A DNA stretch of 64,000 nt from Campylobacter suis (GCF_905120475.1 NZ_CAJHOE010000001.1:806001-870000), one strand, 5' to 3'; numbered from the stretch's first letter, positions 24,379-34,433 are shown. The notes: a model not told the origin generated them from the letters alone. Translations and numbers: made by a program.

Positions 24379-24384
24379 TATAAT
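24379..24384 (+). promoter_or_regulatory. -10 box of prfB
   Basis: A perfect TATAAT lies 31 nt before the preferred TTG start at 24415. Confidence 0.6.
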
Positions 24385-24414
24385 CGCACCAAAATATAAA
24401 ATTTGGAGCAAATT

Positions 24415-25515
24415 TTGGACGCATACGAATACACAGAACTTCTTAAAAAACTAACAACAAAAGCCCAAAATATCGGCGCTATCGTAAAGCCAAATGAGAT
24501 AAAAGCTCGTTTGGATGAAATTTCAACACTTGAGCAAGATGTAAATTTTTGGCAAGATGTATCTCGCGCAACAGCACTTGGCAAAGAAAAAACAAAGATA
24601 ACAAATATGCTTGAAAAATTTAACAAAGCAAATAGCGCGGTTATTGACGCAAGAGATCTTTATGAGCTAGCCAATGCCGAAAATGATGAAGAGACTATAA
24701 ATTCACTTTTTGCCGAAGCAAATAAGCTTGAAGACGCGATAACTAGCCTTGAAATTTCGATGTTGCTTAGCGGCGAAGATGATGGTAAAAATGCTATCGT
24801 TACTATCCATCCAGGAGCTGGCGGCACTGAAAGCAATGACTGGGCAAGCATGCTGTATCGCATGTATTTAAGATTTTGTGAAAGAGAAGGCTTTAAGGTC
24901 GAAACGCTTGACTTTCAAGAGGGCGAAGAGGCTGGATTAAAAGATGTAAGCTTTATAGTAAAGGGCGAGAATGCCTATGGCTACTTAAAAGCAGAAAATG
25001 GGATACACCGCCTTGTTAGAGTTAGTCCATTTGATAGTGCTGGAAGACGGCATACTAGCTTTACAAGCGTCATGGTAAGCCCCGAGATAGATGATGATAT
25101 AGAGATAGAGATCGAAGAAAAAGACCTTAAAATAGACACCTACCGAGCAAGCGGGGCTGGCGGTCAGCATGTAAATAAAACAGAAAGCGCCATACGCATA
25201 ACACATGTGCCAACAGGCATAGTCGTGCAGTGCCAAAATGACAGAAGCCAGCACAAAAACCGAGCAACTGCGATAAAAATGCTAAAGTCTCGCCTTTATG
25301 AGCTTGAGCTAGAAAAGCAACAAGCAGCTAGCGACAGTGTCGAAAAAAGCGAGATAGGCTGGGGACATCAGATACGCTCTTATGTGCTTTTTCCTTATCA
25401 ACAAGTTAAAGATGTTAGAAGTGGCGAGGCATATAGCCAAACGGACGCGATACTTGACGGGGATATAAAAAAGATGATAGAAGGCGTCTTAATAAGCCTT
25501 AAATCAGAAAGATAG
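24415..25515 (+). CDS. prfB: Peptide chain release factor 2
   Basis: The protein of about 366 residues releases polypeptides at UGA and UAA codons. It has the RF2 recognition tripeptide SPF ([10 protein letters not shown]) and the catalytic GGQ loop ([12 protein letters not shown]). The preferred start is TTG 24415, because GGAG (24405-24408) lies six bases before it. An in-frame TTG at 24403 would place the ribosome site inside the gene. The frame is continuous, so the +1 programmed frameshift that regulates prfB in many bacteria is absent. Confidence 0.95.
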   Translation: MDAYEYTELLKKLTTKAQNIGAIVKPNEIKARLDEISTLEQDVNFWQDVSRATALGKEKTKITNMLEKFNKANSAVIDARDLYELANAENDEETINSLFAEANKLEDAITSLEISMLLSGEDDGKNAIVTIHPGAGGTESNDWASMLYRMYLRFCEREGFKVETLDFQEGEEAGLKDVSFIVKGENAYGYLKAENGIHRLVRVSPFDSAGRRHTSFTSVMVSPEIDDDIEIEIEEKDLKIDTYRASGAGGQHVNKTESAIRITHVPTGIVVQCQNDRSQHKNRATAIKMLKSRLYELELEKQQAASDSVEKSEIGWGHQIRSYVLFPYQQVKDVRSGEAYSQTDAILDGDIKKMIEGVLISLKSER

Positions 25516-25568
25516 ACCATTTGCATTGAATGCATTAACTACATACTTTAGGCGATCAATAAAACAAA

Positions 25569-26069
25569 ATGAGCAAAAAAGAGATCCATAAAACTAACGC
25601 CGCAAGAGCTCTTGATAGGCTTAAAATTTCTTATGATATGTTTGAGTATGAGGTTAATGAGAGTGATTTAAGTGCCATTCATCTAGCCCAAACAACTGGC
25701 ATAGGCATTGAAAAAATTTACAAAACCATAGTCTGTGAAGTAGGTACAAGAGAGTATATAGTAGCTTGTATTCAGGGGGATTTAGAGCTTGATTTAAAGG
25801 CACTTGCAAGCGTAAGCGGACATAAAAGATGTGAGCTTTTAACACTTAAAGAGCTTGAAAAAACGACTGGCTACATAAGGGGCGGGTGCTCGCCGATAGC
25901 TATGAAAAAGCGCTTTGCGACATTTATAGATGAGAGGGCGCTTTTGCAAAAGCAAATTTTAATCTCAGCTGGCGTGCGTGGTAAACAGCTATGCCTTGCG
26001 CCACACGATTTAGCTTGCGCTGTGAATGCGAAATTTGCGCCCATAGCACGCACTCCTAGCATTGCATAG
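25569..26069 (+). CDS. ybaK: Cys-tRNA(Pro)/Cys-tRNA(Cys) deacylase, YbaK type
   Basis: The 166-residue editing enzyme hydrolyses mischarged Cys-tRNA(Pro). It matches YbaK/EbsC: TNAARALDRLKISYDMFEYE at the start, then KTIVCEVG, the conserved GYIRGGCSPIAMKKRF (with the key Lys earlier in the pocket), and ISAGVRGKQLCLAP near the end. Full length for the family. It stands alone, 53 nt after prfB. Confidence 0.9.
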   Translation: MSKKEIHKTNAARALDRLKISYDMFEYEVNESDLSAIHLAQTTGIGIEKIYKTIVCEVGTREYIVACIQGDLELDLKALASVSGHKRCELLTLKELEKTTGYIRGGCSPIAMKKRFATFIDERALLQKQILISAGVRGKQLCLAPHDLACAVNAKFAPIARTPSIA

Positions 26070-26180
26070 TTGCAAAATCAAGCTTAGTATTTTTATCAAA
26101 TTATGAAATTTATAAAAAATAGTTTTGATAGAAAAACCTATTGTCATATAAAGTACCAGTCCAAAAGATTTTTATCCGAT

Positions 26181-26264
26181 TTTTAGTGGTTATAACATTT
26201 GCTAAAACAAACTCTATATGTCTAAAATTTTATATGTAGCTTTTCTTGTTACAACCAACTAAAA
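26181..26264. repeat. Imperfect inverted repeat between convergent genes
   Basis: The arm at 26181-26197 (TTTTAGTGGTTATAACA) pairs with 26247-26264 over about 16 bases with one bulge and one mismatch, around a 49-nt AT-rich loop. It lies in the 323-nt gap between the convergent ybaK and uvrB genes, which holds no credible gene. It could be a bidirectional terminator or a remnant of a small mobile element. Confidence 0.4.
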
Positions 26265-26392
26265 GAGTTTTTATGCAATTTTACTTATTACTTTTAGACT
26301 AAAATTTCAAATAAATCCCAGGTTTTAGACCAGCTGCTTAAAAAATTTATCAAATTTTAAGTGTTATTACACACTCTGGTTTTACTGAAATT

Positions 26393-28375
26393 TCACAAAT
26401 CCCTGAGCTTTGCTATCTCATCTCTTAACGCAGCCGCTTTTTCAAACTCTAGCGCATTTGCCGCTTCAAACATCTGCTTTCTTAGCTCTTTTACAAGCTT
26501 AGCTCGCTCGCTAGCTGGCATTTTTTCTAGTTTTTTGCCCTTTCTATAAACCTCGCCTTCATCTTCGACATGTAAGCTCTCTTCGATATTTCTTGAAGCT
26601 GAGCGTGGCGTGATGTTATTTGCTTTGTTATACTCATCTTGCATTTTGCGTCTTGCACTCGTTATGTCGATGGCTTCTTGCATCGAGTTTGTTACCTTTT
26701 TGCAAAACATCACGACCTTGCCATTGACATTTCGCGCTGCACGCCCCATAGTCTGAATCAGGCTCGTTCGTGAGCGTAAAAAGCCCTCTTTATCAGCGTC
26801 CATTATGGCTATGAGCGAAACCTCGGGCAGATCAAGCCCTTCGCGGAGCAAATTTATGCCAACCAGCACATCATAGCTACCACCGCGAAGTCCGCGTATA
26901 AGCTCGTTTCGCTCGATCGCGTCGATGTCTGAGTGCATGTATTTTACTCTAATGCCAAGCTCGGTATAGTAGCGTGTTAGCTCTTCTGCCATTTTTTTAG
27001 TTAGCACGGTTATCAAAACGCGTTCATTTCGCTCAACGACTTGTTTTATCATATCGTGTAACGCCTCTACTTGATTATCACTATCTTTTAGCTCGATGAG
27101 TGGATCAAGCAGACCGGTTGGGCGTAAAATTTGCTCATACACATGACCTCTGCTCAGCTCAAGCTCAAGCTCGTTTGGCGTGGCTGAAACGAACAAAAAA
27201 TTTGCATTTTTATTGATAAACTCATCAAATTTCAAAGGGCGATTATCAAGGGCTGATGGCAAGCGAAAGCCATACTCCACAAGCGTTTCTTTGCGGCTTC
27301 TATCACCCGCATACATGCCCCGAAACTGTGGCAAACTCACGTGGCTTTCATCGACTATCACCAAAAACTCGCCACCATTTAAAAGCGAGAAATAATCAAA
27401 CATCGTATATGGTGTCTCGCCCGGTTTTAGCCCCGTTAAGTGCCTTGCATAATTCTCCACGCCCTTGCAAATGCCGGTGCTTGTAAGCATTTCAAGGTCA
27501 AACTCTACGCGTTGTTTTAGGCGTTGCATTTCAACCAGCTTGTTTTCATCTTTGTAAAATTTAAGCCTCTCTTCAAGCTCAGCTTCGATGCCTTTTATCG
27601 CTGATTTTAGCCTATCTTCACGCACGATAAACTGACTTGTGGCATACAGAGTAAATTTGCTCACATCTTTTAAGCGTTTATTATCAAGCACTTCAAAATG
27701 ATACATTTTTTCAATCTCATCGCCAAAAAACTCAACCCTCAACGCCTCATCGCCCCAGTAAGCCGGATAAATGTCTATCACATCGCCATTTACTCTAAAA
27801 TTCCCGCGGTCAAAGTAGGCGTCATTTCTTGTATATCCCATATCAACAAGGCGGTTTAAGAGTGCTTTTTGGCTTATCTCATCGCCTACATTTAGGTACT
27901 GCACCATGCCTTGATACTCGCTTGGATCACCAAGTCCGTAGTTTGCGGAAACCGAGGCTATCACGATAACATCATCAAAGCTTAAAAGACTTGCCGTGGC
28001 GGATAGCCTTAGCCTCTCAAGCTCGTCATTTACAGAGCTATCTTTTTCGATGTAAAGATCGCTTCTTGGTATGTAGGCCTCAGGCTGATAGTAATCATAA
28101 TAGCTGATAAAATACTCCACGTGATTGTTTGGGAAAAAGCCCTTAAATTCACTATAAAGCTGAGCTGCTAGGGATTTGTTATGTGTCATGATTAGCGTTG
28201 GCATTTTGAGATTTTTTATCACATTTGCCATGGTAAAGGTCTTGCCAGAACCCGTAACGCCTAAAAGCGTGTTGTATCTGTTGCCATTTTTTATGCTTTT
28301 TACGATGCCATCAATGGCGTTTTGCTGATCGGGGGATGGGGAAAATTTGCTTGATATTTCAAACTCTGACATCAA
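26393..28375 (-). CDS. uvrB: UvrABC excision nuclease subunit B
   Basis: The 660-residue helicase-like subunit holds damaged DNA for UvrC. The Walker A motif is GVTGSGKT (Lys45), the damage-probing beta-hairpin contains [12 protein letters not shown], helicase motifs include [12 protein letters not shown] and MGRAARN, and a UVR domain for UvrC contact ends the protein ([24 protein letters not shown] in pieces). Full length. It overlaps the upstream membrane-protein gene by 4 nt. Confidence 0.97.
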   Translation of the reverse strand: MMSEFEISSKFSPSPDQQNAIDGIVKSIKNGNRYNTLLGVTGSGKTFTMANVIKNLKMPTLIMTHNKSLAAQLYSEFKGFFPNNHVEYFISYYDYYQPEAYIPRSDLYIEKDSSVNDELERLRLSATASLLSFDDVIVIASVSANYGLGDPSEYQGMVQYLNVGDEISQKALLNRLVDMGYTRNDAYFDRGNFRVNGDVIDIYPAYWGDEALRVEFFGDEIEKMYHFEVLDNKRLKDVSKFTLYATSQFIVREDRLKSAIKGIEAELEERLKFYKDENKLVEMQRLKQRVEFDLEMLTSTGICKGVENYARHLTGLKPGETPYTMFDYFSLLNGGEFLVIVDESHVSLPQFRGMYAGDRSRKETLVEYGFRLPSALDNRPLKFDEFINKNANFLFVSATPNELELELSRGHVYEQILRPTGLLDPLIELKDSDNQVEALHDMIKQVVERNERVLITVLTKKMAEELTRYYTELGIRVKYMHSDIDAIERNELIRGLRGGSYDVLVGINLLREGLDLPEVSLIAIMDADKEGFLRSRTSLIQTMGRAARNVNGKVVMFCKKVTNSMQEAIDITSARRKMQDEYNKANNITPRSASRNIEESLHVEDEGEVYRKGKKLEKMPASERAKLVKELRKQMFEAANALEFEKAAALRDEIAKLRDL

Positions 28376-28896
28376 ATCTCCTTTTTAATGCTTAAGCCCG
28401 TTTTTTGAGCTATGAGTTGTATAAATTTAGCTGAAATTTCATCATTTTTTAAGATTATGCCAAGCTCTTGTTTTGAGTTTAAATCCCTAAAAAGTATGAA
28501 GAAATTTTGTGGAATTTGCACAAGTTTTGTAACAAGATCAGTTTTTAACTTAAACTCATTATTTAGCTTAGCAACTATCTCATCATCGTTTAGTTTTAGT
28601 GAAAATTTAACACTAGTGTCGTAGGCTTTTTTGATGTATTTTTGTAGTTTTTTTTCATATCTTTTTTTATATGTTTTTATAAAATATATGAGTAGTGTTA
28701 AAATGAATGCCAAACATACGTAAAAACCAAGCGAAAAGCCAAAATTTATATAAAAAAACCAGACTAAAAACGCATATGAGGCCAAAATAGTGGCAAAAGT
28801 AAAAAACATCGATTTTTTAAAGCTGTTATTTGTTTGTAAGATGTAAGTGTGATATCTAAGATAGTCATTTTCATCTATATAGTAGTCTAAACCCAT
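28372..28896 (-). CDS. Two-helix membrane protein of unknown function
   Basis: The 174-residue protein has two close membrane helices (about residues 32-50 and 55-72) and then a soluble alpha/beta C-terminal half of about 95 residues ([16 protein letters not shown]). The order of helices then a small beta domain recalls YcxB-like proteins, but the match is weak. It is coupled to uvrB by an ATGA overlap, which need not mean shared function. Confidence 0.65.
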   Translation of the reverse strand: MGLDYYIDENDYLRYHTYILQTNNSFKKSMFFTFATILASYAFLVWFFYINFGFSLGFYVCLAFILTLLIYFIKTYKKRYEKKLQKYIKKAYDTSVKFSLKLNDDEIVAKLNNEFKLKTDLVTKLVQIPQNFFILFRDLNSKQELGIILKNDEISAKFIQLIAQKTGLSIKKEI

Positions 28897-29007
28897 AAAA
28901 TTCCTTGTAAAATTTTACACATTCTAGCAAAGAATTGATTAAACTTATGAAATTTTTAGCCCCGATATGCTAAAATGCGCACTTAAATTTTACGCAAAGG
29001 GCAAAAA

Positions 29008-29241
29008 ATGTTTGAAGACGATAAAGTACTAACCACACTAACAGGTAAAGTAAATGACCTACTTACAAAATTTGATGAGCTAACAAAGGCAAACGAAGAG
29101 CTTCACAACCAGATCGTAACCCTAAAAGCACAAAATGAAGCTAAGACAAATCAGATCATGCGCCTTGAAGAGGAGCTAAACAAAAAGAACAACGAAGCAG
29201 ACGATGTTCTTAAGAAGATTGAAGCAGTTCTTAGCAAGTAA
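29008..29241 (+). CDS. Small coiled-coil protein
   Basis: The 77-residue protein is almost entirely a heptad-patterned coiled coil (residues 8-75), with no signal or membrane segment. Its size and form resemble ZapB-like cell-division coiled coils, but sequence alone does not show this. It has an AAAGGG ribosome site and heads a four-gene run ending in priA, with a 2-nt gap to the next gene. Confidence 0.7.
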   Translation: MFEDDKVLTTLTGKVNDLLTKFDELTKANEELHNQIVTLKAQNEAKTNQIMRLEEELNKKNNEADDVLKKIEAVLSK

Positions 29242-29243
29242 CC

Positions 29244-29480
29244 ATGAGAAGAGAGATCACGCTCACGATCGCATCTCGCGATTATGTTATCACGATAGAT
29301 GATGACGACTTTTATAATACACTTGAGCGTGATTTTGGTGGATTTAGAAATAATAAAAAAATTCTAAATCCAAAAGAGATGCTTGACCTTTTCGTTCAAA
29401 AAAGTTTTGACGGTTTTGAAGATGAAAGCACTATGTTATCGCTAATAGAAAAGATAGATAAAAGGCTAAAAAGAAGCTGA
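29244..29480 (+). CDS. Small acidic protein of unknown function
   Basis: The 78-residue protein starts with a strand-turn pattern (REITLTIASRDYVITIDDDDFYNTLE), followed by helices. It has no signal peptide or recognised domain. The placement between a coiled-coil gene and a pseudopilin gene, with a one-base stop/start overlap to the latter, indicates co-expression. A ZapA-like role beside the ZapB-like neighbour is possible but unsupported. Confidence 0.6.
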   Translation: MRREITLTIASRDYVITIDDDDFYNTLERDFGGFRNNKKILNPKEMLDLFVQKSFDGFEDESTMLSLIEKIDKRLKRS

Positions 29481-29890
29481 TGAGGCGCGCTTTTAGCATG
29501 ATAGAGTTAGTTTTTGTGGTGGTTGTTATAGCCATTTTGGCAGGTATTATGTTGCCAAAAATTTCTGTCAGCAAAGATGACGCCATTATCATAAAAACAA
29601 GATCTGAGATAGCCGCCATCCAATCAGCCATAAGCACACAATACTCCCAAACACTGCTTAGTGCAAACCCAAACTACCCACAAACACTTCAAAGCACCCA
29701 ACTACTCTTTAGTGCGGTTTTACCCATTGGCATAGTTGATGCAAACGGCAAAGAGGGCTGGAGCAAGGTAGGAGAAGGTGATGAAAACTATGTTTTTAAA
29801 TACAAAAATAGTATAGCAAATTTCAAATATGATAAGACAAATGGTAGTTTTGCCTGCGTTAGTGGCGGTCTTTGCAGCATGTTAAAATAG
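29480..29890 (+). CDS. Type IV prepilin/pseudopilin-like protein
   Basis: The 136-residue protein has a class-III prepilin leader: a short basic start, then the cleavage/methylation motif FSMIELVFVVVVIAI with Glu at +5 and a hydrophobic helix. The remaining domain ends with a Cys pair (SFACVSGGLCSML) that can form a disulfide loop. This matches a GspG/H-type pseudopilin, probably for a DNA-uptake or type II-like system. It may work with the PilMNO-like trio at 6488-8536. It overlaps its neighbours' ends closely within the priA operon. Confidence 0.85.
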   Translation: MRRAFSMIELVFVVVVIAILAGIMLPKISVSKDDAIIIKTRSEIAAIQSAISTQYSQTLLSANPNYPQTLQSTQLLFSAVLPIGIVDANGKEGWSKVGEGDENYVFKYKNSIANFKYDKTNGSFACVSGGLCSMLK

Positions 29891-29892
29891 CC

Positions 29893-31743
29893 ATGTTTTA
29901 CTACCTTGTTAGCTTTTTTGGCAAAAATTTAGCTCCGCTTACATATGAAAGCGAGCAGGATATTGATGAGTTTACTTGTGTTTTAGCACCCATAAAAGGC
30001 AAAGATACAAAAGGTGTGATCGTAAAAAAATGCGATAAACCAAGCTTTAAGACAACAAACATAACAGAAATTCTACCACAAAAGCTGACCGATACCCAGC
30101 GCCTTTTAGCTGAGTTTATAGCCCACTACTATACCTGCGAACTTGGCGTTTCTTTGGGGCTTTTTGAGCCTTTTAAAGATGTAGAAAAAGTAGCTAAAAA
30201 AACAAATTGTACTCTTGTGCCCAAGCTAAATCATATCCAGCAAGACGCCTTAAATTTCATACAGTCTAACAAAACTGCCCTACTCTTTGGCGATACTGGG
30301 AGTGGCAAAAGTGAGGTTTATATAAGTGCCATACAAAAGGTATTGCAAGAGAAAAAACAGGCACTTTTCTTAATGCCAGAAATTTCACTCACACCACAAA
30401 TGCAAACAAGACTTGAGAGATATTTTGGTAAAAGTGTGGCGACTTGGCACTCAAAAGTAAGCTCTAAACAAAAGGATGAAATTTTACAAGGCTTGCTTGA
30501 TGGTAGTATTTGGCTTATCGCAGGGGCGCGTTCGGCGCTATTTTTACCACTTGAGCAACTTGGACTTATTATCATCGATGAAGAACATGATGACAGCTAC
30601 AAAAATACTGGCTCACGCCCACACTATAACGCCCGCGACTTAGCTCTTTTTCTAAACAGCAAAACACAAATAAAGCTAGTTCTAGGCAGTGCAACACCAA
30701 GTGTAAGCACATTTTATAAACAGGCTACTTTTCGCATGAAAGGGAGTTTTTTTGGCTCACAAAAAAGCTTTGTATATGATGAGAGCGAAACTGGGCTTAC
30801 ACAAAACATAAAAGAGCAAGTAGCACAAACGCTAGCAAACAAACGACAAGCCATCATCTGCCTGCCAACACGGGCAAATTTTAGATACATTTCATGCAAA
30901 GAGTGTGGAAATATCGTAAAATGCCCATTTTGCAGTGTTGGCATGAGTTTTTATAAAGGTCAAAATTTACTAAAATGTCAATACTGTGAGTACAAAACCC
31001 CCGTGCCAAGCTCATGCGAAAAATGCGGTAGCGAGCTTTTAGAGGCAAAAAAGATAGGCACAAGCGAACTACTTGAGCAACTTAGCGGTGAATTTGCAAA
31101 TGCTAGGATAGCAAAATTTGACCGTGATGAGATAACTACACAAAAAAAGCTAGTCACGGCACTTAAGGATTTTAACGATCAAAAGATAGATATCCTTATT
31201 GGTACGCAAATGCTAAGCAAAGGGCATGACTACCACAATGTCGATCTAGCCGTGATAATGGGCATAGATGAGCTTTTGGCATACCCCGACTTTAGAGCTA
31301 GAGAGCGTACGCTAGCACTTGCTATGCAAGTAGCTGGCAGGGCTGGCAGGGCTGGGGCTGGCAGGGTTGTTTTGCAAACTAAACAGCGTGAGTTTTTTGA
31401 GAGCTATCTGCATGATTATGATAAATTTTTACAAGATGAGCTTGAGTTTAGGCAAGAGCTATATCCGCCTTTTTATAGGCTTTTAAGGCTTATCGTATCA
31501 CACAAAAGTGAGCAGACCGCACAGCTTGAAACAAATAGATGTGTGGAGCAAATTTCTCTTTTACAAAAACAACTTGAGCTTAGTATCATAGGGTATGGAA
31601 AGTGTGCTATAGAGCGTATAGGCGATAAATTTAGATATGAAATTTTACTTCGTTCAAAAAACCCAAATGCACTACTTAAAGTGGCAAATATCTGTGTTAG
31701 TGAGATTTGCGATGTTGATATTGACCCGATAAATTTTAGCTAG
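29893..31743 (+). CDS. priA: Primosomal protein N' (replication restart helicase)
   Basis: The protein of about 616 residues restarts stalled replication forks. It has the helicase motifs GDTGSGKSEVY (Walker A) and IIIDEEHDDSYK (DEEH box), a zinc-binding Cys cluster (CKECGNIVKCPFC, then CQYC and CEKCG) and the C-terminal RAGRAGAGRVVLQT region. An upstream in-frame ATG at 29872 lies inside the pseudopilin gene; the ATG at 29893, just after that stop, fits the family's MFYYLV start. Confidence 0.95.
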   Translation: MFYYLVSFFGKNLAPLTYESEQDIDEFTCVLAPIKGKDTKGVIVKKCDKPSFKTTNITEILPQKLTDTQRLLAEFIAHYYTCELGVSLGLFEPFKDVEKVAKKTNCTLVPKLNHIQQDALNFIQSNKTALLFGDTGSGKSEVYISAIQKVLQEKKQALFLMPEISLTPQMQTRLERYFGKSVATWHSKVSSKQKDEILQGLLDGSIWLIAGARSALFLPLEQLGLIIIDEEHDDSYKNTGSRPHYNARDLALFLNSKTQIKLVLGSATPSVSTFYKQATFRMKGSFFGSQKSFVYDESETGLTQNIKEQVAQTLANKRQAIICLPTRANFRYISCKECGNIVKCPFCSVGMSFYKGQNLLKCQYCEYKTPVPSSCEKCGSELLEAKKIGTSELLEQLSGEFANARIAKFDRDEITTQKKLVTALKDFNDQKIDILIGTQMLSKGHDYHNVDLAVIMGIDELLAYPDFRARERTLALAMQVAGRAGRAGAGRVVLQTKQREFFESYLHDYDKFLQDELEFRQELYPPFYRLLRLIVSHKSEQTAQLETNRCVEQISLLQKQLELSIIGYGKCAIERIGDKFRYEILLRSKNPNALLKVANICVSEICDVDIDPINFS

Positions 31744-32153
31744 ATTTTTTTGTATTCTTTAAGTTTTTTCTTTAAAATTTCACAAATTTTATCCTTACTA
31801 AGCTCATATCTATCAAAAATGATAAGCTTATTTTCACCAAGTGGCTGCGCAAAGCCGTAAACTTGTTGTATGTTAAGCTTATTTTTCTTAAAATTTATCA
31901 TCAAAACCTCTGCTTTTTGCTTTTGACCTATAGCTTTTATACCAACATCATCTATATCTTTAAAATTTATTTTTAAGCTTTTCTTTCCTTTTGTTATGAC
32001 AAATCCATCACTTTCTATCAAAATAAAATTTATTTGATAAAGTTTTATAATGCAAACCACAAGGCACACGGTCGCCACAAACATCGTAAAGACGGTGCTT
32101 GCGCCCATATCATAGTATTTTCGTCCAATATACGCTACACCAAACAAAATCAT
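31740..32153 (-). CDS. Small membrane protein with PH-like soluble domain
   Basis: The 137-residue protein from ATG 32153 has membrane segments in residues 1-40 and then a beta-rich domain (LIESDGFVITKGKKSLKINFKDIDDVGIKAIG in pieces) like bacterial PH-type domains. The frame stays open for 15 codons upstream to 32198 and reads KRKLIILFITS, which would complete the first helix. However, only an ATA codon is available there as a start. It overlaps the priA end by 4 nt on the opposite strand. Function unknown. Confidence 0.6.
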   Translation of the reverse strand: MILFGVAYIGRKYYDMGASTVFTMFVATVCLVVCIIKLYQINFILIESDGFVITKGKKSLKINFKDIDDVGIKAIGQKQKAEVLMINFKKNKLNIQQVYGFAQPLGENKLIIFDRYELSKDKICEILKKKLKEYKKI

Positions 32154-32213
32154 CGATGTGATAAAAAGTATGATTAACTTTCTTTTGCTCTCATTTATCT
32201 ACATCTTAGCTCT

Positions 32214-32843
32214 TTAGTAGAAAAAATTTAAAATCTGCGTAGCGATCTTATCTTCAATATATGGCATAATATAGCTTGGCGAGTAGAGATTTCGCTCACT
32301 TTGAACCTCTAAATTTGTGCGTTGCTCATTACCATTAGTCTGTATCAAAACACTCACAAGACCGCGGTATACATAATACTCCGTACGGTCAAAATCATCC
32401 CAGTCATCGTAAAAAAACGGCATCATCATACCCATACTCATACTAGGTCCACTCCAGCGCCTACCCCAGCCATATCCCATGCTCATAAACATCCTAGGTC
32501 TAGCACGCTCCCTGTGCTCATAGCGCTCCAAACTTAAAAGATCTCCAAGTATGACAAGGTCTGCTTTTTGCATTTGAGAAATTTGTATATAGCCCAAAGG
32601 CTCTAGCTTTGTCGCAATAGTTTTTTCTAAGTTATTAGGCTGTCCTGATGAGTTTTTAAATTTTATATACAGCGTTTTTGTAGCGTTTGTATCGGTTTTT
32701 GTTATATTTTGATCGGAATTTTGAGTGATAAAAACAGGCATCGTGCTTTTTACAGAAATTTGCGGAGTTGATGGCATGCCGCCATGAGAACAACCAGCAA
32801 AAATAAGGAGAAAAATAGCCAAAAACAAATGCTTTATATTCAT
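32214..32843 (-). CDS. TraT-like lipoprotein with Met/Gly/Trp-rich insert
   Basis: The 209-residue protein has a lipoprotein signal (lipobox IFAGC) and a segment KTLYIKFKNSSGQPNNLEKTIATKL...GYIQI...KADLVILGDLL that follows the TraT complement-resistance family pattern. The middle (about residues 115-150) is an unusual run rich in Met, Gly, Trp and Arg, then Asp and aromatic residues. TraT proteins are outer-membrane lipoproteins linked to serum resistance and surface exclusion. Chromosomal members of unknown role occur in Campylobacter. It appears to be a single gene with an AAAGGATAC-type ribosome site. Confidence 0.7.
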   Translation of the reverse strand: MNIKHLFLAIFLLIFAGCSHGGMPSTPQISVKSTMPVFITQNSDQNITKTDTNATKTLYIKFKNSSGQPNNLEKTIATKLEPLGYIQISQMQKADLVILGDLLSLERYEHRERARPRMFMSMGYGWGRRWSGPSMSMGMMMPFFYDDWDDFDRTEYYVYRGLVSVLIQTNGNEQRTNLEVQSERNLYSPSYIMPYIEDKIATQILNFFY

Positions 32844-32905
32844 TTTGTATCCTTTAAAATAAACATTGTAGCATAAAATTTAAAATTTTTTATAGTTTTT
32901 AGCAC

Positions 32906-33466
32906 CTAAATGCTGTATTCAGGCTCTGGCGGCAGTTTGCCATCTAAACGCACAATACGAGCAGGTATACCAACTGCTGTAGCATAGGACGGAACATTTT
33001 TTAAAACTACAGAATTTGCACCTATCTTTGAACCTTTGCCTATAGTTATAGCCCCCAAAACCTTTGCACCAGCAGCGATAACCACCCCATCTTCAACAGT
33101 AGGATGTCGCTTACCGCACTCCTTGCCAGTCCCGCCCAAAGTAACTCCGTGATAAAGCATAACATCATCGCCTATCTCAGCTGTTTCGCCTATAACAACA
33201 CCCATACCATGATCAATAAAAAATCTTTTACCTATCTTTGCGCCAGGATGAATTTCAATACCAGTTAAAAACCGCGCCATCTGCGAGATAAAGCGGGCTA
33301 AAAATGGATGCCCGCTCTTATAAAATTTATGCGCGATACGATAAAAAGCCAAAGCGTGAATGCCAGGCGTATTTATAAGTATAGCCAGAGTGCAGCAGTT
33401 TTGCACCGATGGATCTTTCTCGCGAACTACCCTAACCGCCTCTTTTACTCTGTCTAAAATTTTCAT
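32906..33466 (-). CDS. cysE: Serine O-acetyltransferase
   Basis: The 186-residue enzyme acetylates serine for cysteine synthesis. It has the left-handed beta-helix repeats ([29 protein letters not shown]) with the catalytic Asp-His pair ([12 protein letters not shown]) and the [10 protein letters not shown] end. It lacks the long N-terminal domain of E. coli CysE, giving the short type. It starts directly after cysK with no gap, so both steps of the pathway are co-expressed. Confidence 0.95.
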   Translation of the reverse strand: MKILDRVKEAVRVVREKDPSVQNCCTLAILINTPGIHALAFYRIAHKFYKSGHPFLARFISQMARFLTGIEIHPGAKIGKRFFIDHGMGVVIGETAEIGDDVMLYHGVTLGGTGKECGKRHPTVEDGVVIAAGAKVLGAITIGKGSKIGANSVVLKNVPSYATAVGIPARIVRLDGKLPPEPEYSI

Positions 33467-34372
33467 TTATGCTCCATAAAGTTCAGTGCTTAGATATCTC
33501 TCGCCGGTGTCAGGAGCGATAAATAACACCTTTTTGCCAGAGCCAAGATCAGCAGCTATCCTTTTTGCTGCCACATATGCTGCACCACTACTAATACCAA
33601 GCAATATCCCGCAACTTTTTGCGATATGTCTAGCCGCAGCCATCGCATCTTCATTACTTACTTTAGCTATCTCATCAACTAATGAAAGATCCATAGTCCC
33701 TGGCACAAATCCTGCACCTATGCCCTGAATTCTATGTGGAGCTGGACTTCCTCCGCTTAAAACTGGTGATGCTTCTGGCTCAACTGCGATAATTTTCGTT
33801 GAGTATCCATTTTCTTTAAGTACCTTTGCTACGCCACTTAAAGTCCCACCAGTACCTACCCCAGCCACAAAAGCATCAAGACTAGAAAAATCAGCCATTA
33901 TCTCTTTTGCCGTGTAAATTTCGTGCGCTTGTGGATTGTAAGCATTTTCAAACTGACTTAGCATGATGTGGTTTGGCTGGCTTGCCAACTCACTAGCTCT
34001 TGCGATAGCACCTTTCATGCCTTTTGCAGCCTCAGTAAGTTCAAGCTTTGCACCATAGGCCGCAACTATCTTTCTACGCTCAATACTCATACTTTCAGGC
34101 ATACACAAAATAACCTTAAAACCAAGAGCAGCCGCTACCATAGAGATCCCAATACCAGTATTTCCACTAGTTGGCTCTACTATCGTATCACCATCTTTTA
34201 GCCTGCCATCTTGCATCATCTGCATTATCATATTTAGTGCTATACGATCTTTTACCGAACCGCCCGGGTTAAAATACTCAAGCTTGGCATAAATCTGAGC
34301 CTCATCATAATTTGTATCAAGCTTTACGACTGGTGTATTACCGATGGTTTTGATAATGTTATCATATATCAT
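33467..34372 (-). CDS. cysK: Cysteine synthase A (O-acetylserine sulfhydrylase)
   Basis: The 301-residue PLP enzyme makes cysteine from O-acetylserine and sulfide. The PLP-binding Lys is in PGGSVKDRIA, the phosphate loop is SGNTGIGI, and GVGTGGTLSGVA and GISSGAA complete the signature. Full length. It precedes cysE; a TATAAA box and an AAGGAGC ribosome site are seen upstream. Confidence 0.95.
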   Translation of the reverse strand: MIYDNIIKTIGNTPVVKLDTNYDEAQIYAKLEYFNPGGSVKDRIALNMIMQMMQDGRLKDGDTIVEPTSGNTGIGISMVAAALGFKVILCMPESMSIERRKIVAAYGAKLELTEAAKGMKGAIARASELASQPNHIMLSQFENAYNPQAHEIYTAKEIMADFSSLDAFVAGVGTGGTLSGVAKVLKENGYSTKIIAVEPEASPVLSGGSPAPHRIQGIGAGFVPGTMDLSLVDEIAKVSNEDAMAAARHIAKSCGILLGISSGAAYVAAKRIAADLGSGKKVLFIAPDTGERYLSTELYGA

Positions 34373-34387
34373 ATTTGCTCCTTAAAT

Positions 34388-34393
34388 TTTATA
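34388..34393 (-). promoter_or_regulatory. Candidate -10 box of cysK-cysE
   Basis: TATAAA on the minus strand, 16 nt before the cysK ATG, followed by AAGGAGC. The short leader makes an alternative -10 further upstream possible. Confidence 0.4.
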
Positions 34394-34433
34394 GTAAATT
34401 TATCGTAAAATATTAAACCTTAAACCAACCCTT

